From the NCBI GenBank assembly GCA_903909925.1, contig CAIVXR010000139.1:1-12062 (forward strand): a stretch of 12,062 nt of DNA. The letters are read 5' to 3'. Each line of letters starts with the position of its first letter. Positions within the stretch are counted from its first letter, which is position 1. Below the pieces are notes generated by a model. That model was given only the letters and a program-made list of their open reading frames with translations. It searched no databases and was not told the origin of the DNA. Source of the stretch: an uncultured beta proteobacterium. GTDB taxonomy: Bacteria > Pseudomonadota > Gammaproteobacteria > Burkholderiales > Burkholderiaceae. Position numbers and translations under genes: made by a program. This document shows, one piece after another, positions 7,397 through 12,062 of the stretch.

Positions 7397-8052
7397 TGCG
7401 CTACCCCTCCAACTGCATCCAACTTCACCTTTAAGAGACGACGCGCCTCTTCAGGAAATTCTTTCGCTTGGTTTAGCGTCTTCCATGCATCTTCATAACT
7501 TTTTTTAGCTTCAGTATTTTTCTTCTGCGCTAAATACCAATCACCACGACGCTCTAGCCACAGGGCTTCAAAGCCAGCAATCGGGGTTTCTTTTAGAATT
7601 TGATCTGCCTCGGCGAAATCTTTTTCGCTTCCCTGCTCAATTAATTGAGTTACTAGGCGTAATTTTGCCAAGCCTAAGTAGCCATCATTAGATGCGTTCT
7701 TAGCTGCCCAACGCAGATAATCAACAGCCTTAGCATTATCACCAGCATCTGCAGCAATACGGGCAGCGATCAAGCTAGACATTGCCGCGTATGGTGTACG
7801 AGAAAAATCTTTTTGCAAATCGTTGGCAGCACGCAAGGTTTGTTCTTTATCGCCTTTAGCAATTGCGCTGACCATCGTCTCATACAGCTTAGATGCCTCA
7901 AGAGCCTGACTATTACGCCACCATCCATAGCCGCTGTATGCGGCATAGGCAAATAAGATAACTGTAAGCACCCCAGTAATCAAATTACGGTACTTTTGCC
8001 AAAACGCTTTAAGTTGGTCTAACTGTTCTTGTTCTTCTAGATCTAAAGGCAT
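7393..8052 (-). CDS. yfgM: YfgM-family tetratricopeptide protein, inner-membrane anchored
   Basis: YfgM-type proteins (TPR_21 family) are single-pass inner-membrane proteins with a periplasmic TPR domain. In E. coli YfgM associates with the SecYEG translocon and PpiD, assisting exported proteins. The 219-residue product has an acidic N-terminus (DLEEQEQLDQLKAFW, 4-18), typical of the family, one membrane helix at about 24-42, then Ala-rich helical repeats (about 50-210) such as PYAAMSSLIAARIAADAGD (87-105) and ERRGDWYLAQKK (167-178). It lies between hisS and bamB, the usual place. A 60-bp spacer separates it from hisS, with no convincing promoter or terminator; only a weak GGA ribosome site precedes the ATG at 8050-8052. 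The stop overlaps the bamB start. The family assignment is strong; function is inferred from E. coli. Confidence 0.9.
   Translation of the reverse strand: MPLDLEEQEQLDQLKAFWQKYRNLITGVLTVILFAYAAYSGYGWWRNSQALEASKLYETMVSAIAKGDKEQTLRAANDLQKDFSRTPYAAMSSLIAARIAADAGDNAKAVDYLRWAAKNASNDGYLGLAKLRLVTQLIEQGSEKDFAEADQILKETPIAGFEALWLERRGDWYLAQKKNTEAKKSYEDAWKTLNQAKEFPEEARRLLKVKLDAVGGVAQ
7404..7410 (-). promoter_or_regulatory. Strong Shine-Dalgarno site for bamB, inside yfgM
   Basis: GGAGGGG on the minus strand lies 7 bases before the GTG at 7394-7396. It is embedded in the last codons of yfgM, which encode the GGVAQ end. It is one of the best ribosome sites in the window and supports GTG over the ATG at 7384 as the bamB start. 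Confidence 0.7.
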
Positions 8053-8112
8053 GTGAATCCAAGCTAATTAATAAGTGGTTTATTGCTAGTAAATGCAATC
8101 AATAGACTCATT

Positions 8113-9432
8113 CTATTCGGAGGTGCCTACTAAGGCTTCAATTACAGCTTCTAATACTCCATCTAGAGGAACGGCCTTTTGCTCACCGCTAGAGCGTAAG
8201 TCTTTGATCTGAGCCTCGTTCTTGGCTAATTCATCTGGACCAATAATGACTGCAAAGGCTGCCCCACTGGCATCAGCCTTCTTCATTTGGGACTTAAAGC
8301 TAGCAGATTGCCCATCTGGCGCACAGAAGAGAATCACATCAATACCGGCGCTACGTAAACGCTCAGCAATGATCATGGCAGCTGTCAAGGTCTCGCCACC
8401 TTGATGCAATACAAAGATATCGCATTGAGATTGGGCCTCGGGCAAGGATCCAGAAACCTTCATCAAATCTAATACACGCTCCATACCCATGGCCCAACCA
8501 CAAGCAGGTGCTGGTTTACCACCCATACGCTCAATCAAGGGGTCGTAACGACCGCCGCCAGCAATCGTACCCTGAGCGCCTAACTCATCAGTCACCCACT
8601 CAAATACGGTGAGGTTGTAATAATCTAAGCCTCGGACTAAACGCGGATTGATCTTGCAAGGAATGTTGTTTGCTTTGATTAAAGCCTGAACTGCATTGAA
8701 GTGCGCAAGAGATTCCTCGCCCAAGAAATCCAATAATTTTGGTGCGCCCTCAATCAATGTTTGCATCTCTGAATTTTTAGAATCGAGGATGCGCAAAGGA
8801 TTAGAAATGAGGCGGCGCTGTGAATCTTCATCCAACTGCGTTTTATTTTTCTCAAAGTAAGCCACTAAAGCGGCACGATGCTCGGCCCGCTCGTGAGCCT
8901 GTCCTAAAGAGTTAATCTCAAGGCGAACACCTTTAAGGCCAAGTTCATCCCATAAGCGTTGGCCCATGAGAATAATCTCTGCATCGATATCTGGACCAGC
9001 AAAGCCGAGAGCCTCGATACCAAATTGGTGGAACTGACGATAACGACCGCGTTGTGGACGCTCATGTCGAAACATCGGTCCGGTATACCAAAGGCGCTTA
9101 GGCCCTTCGTAAAGTAAATTGTTCTCAATTACAGAACGGACTAATGCAGCAGTGCCTTCAGGACGCAAGGTAAGCTGCTCACCGTTTAAGCGATCCTCAA
9201 AGGAATACATTTCCTTCTCAACAATATCCGTGACTTCACCAATGCCCCGTTGAAATACCGCAGTAGCTTCCACAATTGGGGTCCTCAAAAATTCATATCC
9301 ATAAGCACGAGTTAGATCGCGCAAGACATGTTCAAGATGAGCCCATTGCGCAGCATCGGCTGGCAGCAAGTCATTCATACCGCGCACGCCGTTAATCTTC
9401 TGGGCTTTAGTTTTATTCGCTTGATCAGTCAT
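8113..9432 (-). CDS. hisS: Histidine--tRNA ligase
   Basis: HisS charges tRNA-His with histidine. The 439-residue class IIa synthetase is of normal length with intact motifs: INGVRGMNDLLP (13-24) at the N-terminus; LRPEGTAALVR (89-99); motif 2 with FRHERPQRGRYRQFHQ (121-136); the histidine-binding RGLDYY (267-272); motif 3 AGGGRYD (291-297) followed by GWAMGMERV (312-320); and a C-terminal anticodon-binding domain (about 335-430). Retained catalytic residues distinguish it from its paralogue HisZ at the end of the same cluster. The ATG at 9430-9432 lies 27 bp after the ispG stop, with a weak AAGAA ribosome site. The ispG-hisS-yfgM-bamB-der order matches the gamma- and betaproteobacterial pattern. 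Confidence 0.97.
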   Translation of the reverse strand: MTDQANKTKAQKINGVRGMNDLLPADAAQWAHLEHVLRDLTRAYGYEFLRTPIVEATAVFQRGIGEVTDIVEKEMYSFEDRLNGEQLTLRPEGTAALVRSVIENNLLYEGPKRLWYTGPMFRHERPQRGRYRQFHQFGIEALGFAGPDIDAEIILMGQRLWDELGLKGVRLEINSLGQAHERAEHRAALVAYFEKNKTQLDEDSQRRLISNPLRILDSKNSEMQTLIEGAPKLLDFLGEESLAHFNAVQALIKANNIPCKINPRLVRGLDYYNLTVFEWVTDELGAQGTIAGGGRYDPLIERMGGKPAPACGWAMGMERVLDLMKVSGSLPEAQSQCDIFVLHQGGETLTAAMIIAERLRSAGIDVILFCAPDGQSASFKSQMKKADASGAAFAVIIGPDELAKNEAQIKDLRSSGEQKAVPLDGVLEAVIEALVGTSE

Positions 9433-9459
9433 TTTTATTCTTGTTCTACTAATTTGACT

Positions 9460-10734
9460 CTATTGAGCTTTTGCTGCGTAATTCTGTTTCACGTAGTCAT
9501 CCACGATAACCTGAAACTCCTCAGCAATTCTCTCACCCCGCAGCGTTTTAACCTTAACGCCATCTACAAATACGGGTGCCGCCGGAGTCTCACCGGTTCC
9601 GGGCAATGAAATACCAATATTAGCGTGCTTGCTCTCGCCAGGGCCATTCACAATGCACCCCATCACAGCGACATTCATATTTTCTACGCCAGGATGGCTT
9701 TTCTTCCAAATCGGCATTTGTTGCCGTAAATACGACTGAATATCAGCAGCAAGCTCTTGGAAAGTGGTGCTAGTAGTTCTACCGCATCCAGGACAGGCAA
9801 TGACCATCGGTGTGAAGTTACGCAAACCCATAGTTTGTAAAATCTCTTGGGCAACAATCACTTCATTCTCACGCGGTGCACCAGGATCAGGTGTCAAAGA
9901 AACCCGAATCGTATCGCCAATACCTTCTTGTAACAAAATGCCCATTGCAGCAGTAGAAGAAACAATTCCTTTGCTACCCATACCTGCTTCGGTTAAGCCT
10001 AAATGGAGTGGATAGTCAGAACGGCGCGCAAGGTCACGATAGACTGCTACTAAGTCTTGGACGTTACTCACTTTGCAAGACAGCATAATTTGATTAGGAT
10101 TCATGCCCAACTCAACTGCTTTTTCTGCTGATTGCAAGGCAGACTGAATTAATGCTTCAATCATTACCTCTTGCGCAGTCTTTGGTTCTGCTAAGGCAGC
10201 ATTGCTATCCATGATGGACGCTAAGAGATCTTGATCTAGACTTCCCCAGTTCACACCAATACGAATTGGCTTGTCGTATTTACAAGCTGCTTCAACCATT
10301 TGCGCAAACTGTGGGTCACGTTTAGCGCCTTTCCCCACGTTGCCTGGATTGATGCGGTACTTAGAGAGCGATTTCGCACACTCTGGATAATCATTTAATA
10401 GAGTGTGGCCGTTGTAATGAAAGTCACCAATCAATGGCACTAAGACATCCATCTTATCTAACTGCTCACGAATGTAAGGCACTGCAGCTGCCGCCTCTGG
10501 CGTATTGACAGTAATGCGGACCATCTCTGAACCAGCCCGGGCCAATTCTTTAATTTGGATTGCCGTACCTACTGCATCTGCAGTATCCGTATTGGTCATG
10601 GATTGCACGCGCACGGGCGCATCACCACCTACAGTAATGATGTTCGTTTTCCAAGCAACAGTTGCTTGACGCGTTGCCCGCTTTGGGGATGGGCCCAAAG
10701 GTAACTTTGATGAGGAAGAATAATCAGAACTCAT
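9460..10734 (-). CDS. ispG: 4-hydroxy-3-methylbut-2-en-1-yl diphosphate synthase (IspG/GcpE)
   Basis: IspG converts MEcPP to HMBPP in the MEP pathway of isoprenoid synthesis, using a 4Fe-4S cluster. The 424-residue product has a TIM-barrel domain (about 20-290), with VGGDAPVRVQSMTNTDT at 35-51, and a C-terminal cluster domain. Cluster cysteines are visible at 314 and 317 (CPGCGRT) and 360 (MGCIVNGPGE), with the conserved Glu at 367. The length is intermediate: longer than the E. coli form (372) because of inserted sequence between the barrel and cluster domains and an N-terminal Ser-rich extension (about 15 residues), as expected in betaproteobacteria. The ATG at 10732-10734 lies 12 bp after the rlmN stop, with TAGG as a modest ribosome site inside that gap. 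The neighbour hisS is functionally unrelated; the linkage is conserved. Confidence 0.97.
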   Translation of the reverse strand: MSSDYSSSSKLPLGPSPKRATRQATVAWKTNIITVGGDAPVRVQSMTNTDTADAVGTAIQIKELARAGSEMVRITVNTPEAAAAVPYIREQLDKMDVLVPLIGDFHYNGHTLLNDYPECAKSLSKYRINPGNVGKGAKRDPQFAQMVEAACKYDKPIRIGVNWGSLDQDLLASIMDSNAALAEPKTAQEVMIEALIQSALQSAEKAVELGMNPNQIMLSCKVSNVQDLVAVYRDLARRSDYPLHLGLTEAGMGSKGIVSSTAAMGILLQEGIGDTIRVSLTPDPGAPRENEVIVAQEILQTMGLRNFTPMVIACPGCGRTTSTTFQELAADIQSYLRQQMPIWKKSHPGVENMNVAVMGCIVNGPGESKHANIGISLPGTGETPAAPVFVDGVKVKTLRGERIAEEFQVIVDDYVKQNYAAKAQ

Positions 10735-10746
10735 ATAGACCTAATA

Positions 10747-11934
10747 TTAATTTAACTTTTTGAGCCACTCGATGGGCTGCTCTTGTGATTCTGTAACAAT
10801 TTCTGTATCGTGCACAGCGCGTTCACGTACACGGGTACGATCCACAACATCCCCTGCCAGTTGACCACAAGCAGCAGCAATATCATCGCCCCGGGTCTTG
10901 CGCACTGTCGCAACCATACCTGCATCTAGGAGGATGCTTGCAAAAGCATGAACACGCTGGGCCGGCGAGCGCTTTAAACCTGACTCTGGAAACGGATTAA
11001 ATGGGATCAGGTTGATTTTGCACTTAATATTTCTGAGCAAGCGCACTAATTCTTTTGCTTGGATATCTGAATCATTGACGCCGTCTAGCATGCAATATTC
11101 AAAGGTCAAGAAATCTCTTGGCGCAAATGGCAAGTAACGCTCACACGCATCGAGCAATTCACGTAAGGGATATTTTTGATTGAGCGGCACTAGTTGATCA
11201 CGTAAAGCATCATTGGCTGCATGCAATGACACTGCAAGAGCTACTGGGCAATCTTGTGCCAAGCGATCAATCATTGGCACCACGCCTGAAGTTGATACGG
11301 TGACACGACGACGTGATAAGCCATAAGCCCTATCATCTAACATCAAACGCAATGCGGAGACGACATTGTCGTAGTTCAACAATGGTTCACCCATACCCAT
11401 CATCACCACATTAGAAATCACTCTGCCCGTGTGTTCCCAGCCAGGGGTTGGATATTTTTCAATGCGGCGAATTGCTGCTGGATCGCTGCGCAAGAGATGC
11501 TCAGCAAACCAGAGTTGTCCGATGATTTCACCGGAAGATAGATTGCGAGAAAAACCTTGTCGCCCTGTAGAGCAAAAACGGCAATTGACAGCGCAACCTG
11601 CCTGAGAAGAAATACACAAGGTACCTCGATCATCCTCGGGAATAAAAACAGACTCAACCGCATTACCAGCCCCTACATCGAGCAACCACTTACGGGTGCC
11701 ATCAGAGGCATGCTCGTCATTAATAACGGGTAAAGAAAGAACCTCTGCCTTATCTAGCAATGTCGCTCTGAAGCTTTTTGCTAAATCGCTCATGTCATTA
11801 ATATCGGAAATACCACGCTGGTGTATCCATTGCATGAGCTGCTTTGCCCTAAAGGGCTTTTCGTTCAACCCCGCGACATACGCCGCCATTTGGTCAGCGT
11901 CAAAATCTAAGAGATTTACGCGCGGGGAGGTCAA
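10747..11934 (-). CDS. rlmN: Dual-specificity RNA methyltransferase RlmN (TTG start)
   Basis: RlmN is a radical-SAM enzyme that methylates C2 of A2503 in 23S rRNA and A37 in some tRNAs, aiding decoding accuracy. The 395-residue product has the radical-SAM cluster motif C114-x3-C118-x2-C121 (GCAVNCRFC), the nearby C107, the SAM-binding GEPLLN (182-187), and the C-terminal resolving cysteine C356 in AACGQL. The start appears to be TTG at 11932-11934. An in-frame stop lies only three codons upstream, and the next ATG is codon 16, which would remove family-like sequence (VNLLDFDADQM). AGTAGG a few bases upstream is a modest ribosome site. It follows ndk by 31 bp and precedes ispG by 12 bp. The C-terminal extension past residue 365 is charged and probably flexible. 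Confidence 0.95.
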   Translation of the reverse strand: MTSPRVNLLDFDADQMAAYVAGLNEKPFRAKQLMQWIHQRGISDINDMSDLAKSFRATLLDKAEVLSLPVINDEHASDGTRKWLLDVGAGNAVESVFIPEDDRGTLCISSQAGCAVNCRFCSTGRQGFSRNLSSGEIIGQLWFAEHLLRSDPAAIRRIEKYPTPGWEHTGRVISNVVMMGMGEPLLNYDNVVSALRLMLDDRAYGLSRRRVTVSTSGVVPMIDRLAQDCPVALAVSLHAANDALRDQLVPLNQKYPLRELLDACERYLPFAPRDFLTFEYCMLDGVNDSDIQAKELVRLLRNIKCKINLIPFNPFPESGLKRSPAQRVHAFASILLDAGMVATVRKTRGDDIAAACGQLAGDVVDRTRVRERAVHDTEIVTESQEQPIEWLKKLN

Positions 11935-11965
11935 TGCGCCTACTTATAAATAAATTAGCAACTGA

Positions 11966-12062
11966 TTAGCGAGGGAAAACATTCATGCCAGGGAAGAAAA
12001 AAGCAACTTCCACAGCAGCTGTTTCAGGAGCATCAGAACCATGCACAGCGTTTGCATCAATG
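11966..12062 (-). CDS. ndk: Nucleoside diphosphate kinase, C-terminal fragment (5' end outside window)
   Basis: Ndk transfers the gamma phosphate between nucleoside triphosphates and diphosphates through a phosphohistidine. Only the last 31 codons and the TAA stop (11966-11968) lie in the window. Hand translation gives IDANAVHGSDAPETAAVEVA followed by FFFPGMNVFPR. The HGSD motif carries the active-site histidine (codon at 12041-12043), and the helix and FF ending match the family closely. ndk next to rlmN is the usual betaproteobacterial arrangement. The stop is 31 bp before the rlmN start with no terminator hairpin, so read-through into rlmN is likely. Confidence 0.92.
   Translation of the reverse strand, partial: IDANAVHGSDAPETAAVEVAFFFPGMNVFPR

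Noticed and set aside
8053..8112. Possible promoter in the 60-bp hisS-yfgM gap (TTGCAT and TTATTA-like boxes)
   Set aside because: Matches are weak (about half the consensus) and expected by chance in AT-rich DNA, so not listed as a feature.
9328..9609. Plus-strand open frame spanning the hisS-ispG junction
   Set aside because: It reads antisense through two conserved genes, has no recognisable domain, and nothing suggests an antisense gene.
11935..11965. Possible terminator or promoter between ndk and rlmN
   Set aside because: No GC-rich hairpin with a T-run, and TATAAG has no acceptable -35 partner.
1..12062. Search by eye for CRISPR repeats, tRNA cloverleafs, IS ends, toxin-antitoxin or defence genes
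   Set aside because: Nothing found: coding is continuous conserved housekeeping sequence on one strand, with no base-composition shift noticeable by eye.

Overview
This window reads as an ordinary, densely packed housekeeping region of a betaproteobacterium. The best guess is Burkholderiales, possibly a small-genome freshwater lineage such as Polynucleobacter. That is inferred from protein flavour (Hfq, HflK, RlmN and HisZ look betaproteobacterial), gene order, moderate base composition and very short spacers; no database search was possible. All twelve genes lie on the minus strand, so transcription runs from high to low coordinates. I see no tRNA, rRNA, CRISPR, insertion sequence, prophage or other mobile DNA, and no gene-free stretch longer than about 125 bases.

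In transcription order the genes are: the 3' end of ndk (nucleoside diphosphate kinase, cut by the window edge); rlmN (23S rRNA/tRNA adenine-C2 methyltransferase); ispG (4Fe-4S enzyme of the MEP isoprenoid pathway); hisS (histidyl-tRNA synthetase); yfgM (periplasmic TPR protein with one membrane anchor); bamB (outer-membrane assembly lipoprotein); der (double GTPase for 50S assembly); hfq (RNA chaperone); hflX (ribosome-rescue GTPase); hflK and hflC (membrane partners of FtsH); and hisZ (ATP phosphoribosyltransferase regulatory subunit, lacking its 3' end).

The order joins two groups that are separate in E. coli: rlmN-(rodZ)-ispG-hisS-yfgM-bamB-der and hfq-hflX-hflK-hflC. The shared theme is translation and ribosome quality (rlmN, hisS, der, hflX, hfq) together with envelope protein quality (yfgM, bamB, hflKC). 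Histidine genes sit inside the cluster (hisS) and at its end (hisZ). Most junctions overlap or are shorter than 35 bp (GTGA, ATGA and TAATG overlaps), which suggests translational coupling. The only sizeable gaps are 60 bp between hisS and yfgM and 122 bp between der and hfq. The second carries promoter-like boxes and a perfect 12-bp palindrome, and probably gives hfq-hflX-hflKC its own promoter.

I found no new biological system. The observations most worth checking are at the level of gene starts. The conserved N-terminus of HflX is encoded upstream of its first ATG, in a frame with no ATG, GTG or TTG. rlmN appears to start at TTG, and bamB at GTG behind a strong Shine-Dalgarno site inside yfgM. 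The rodZ and pilF-type genes often found between rlmN and ispG are absent.
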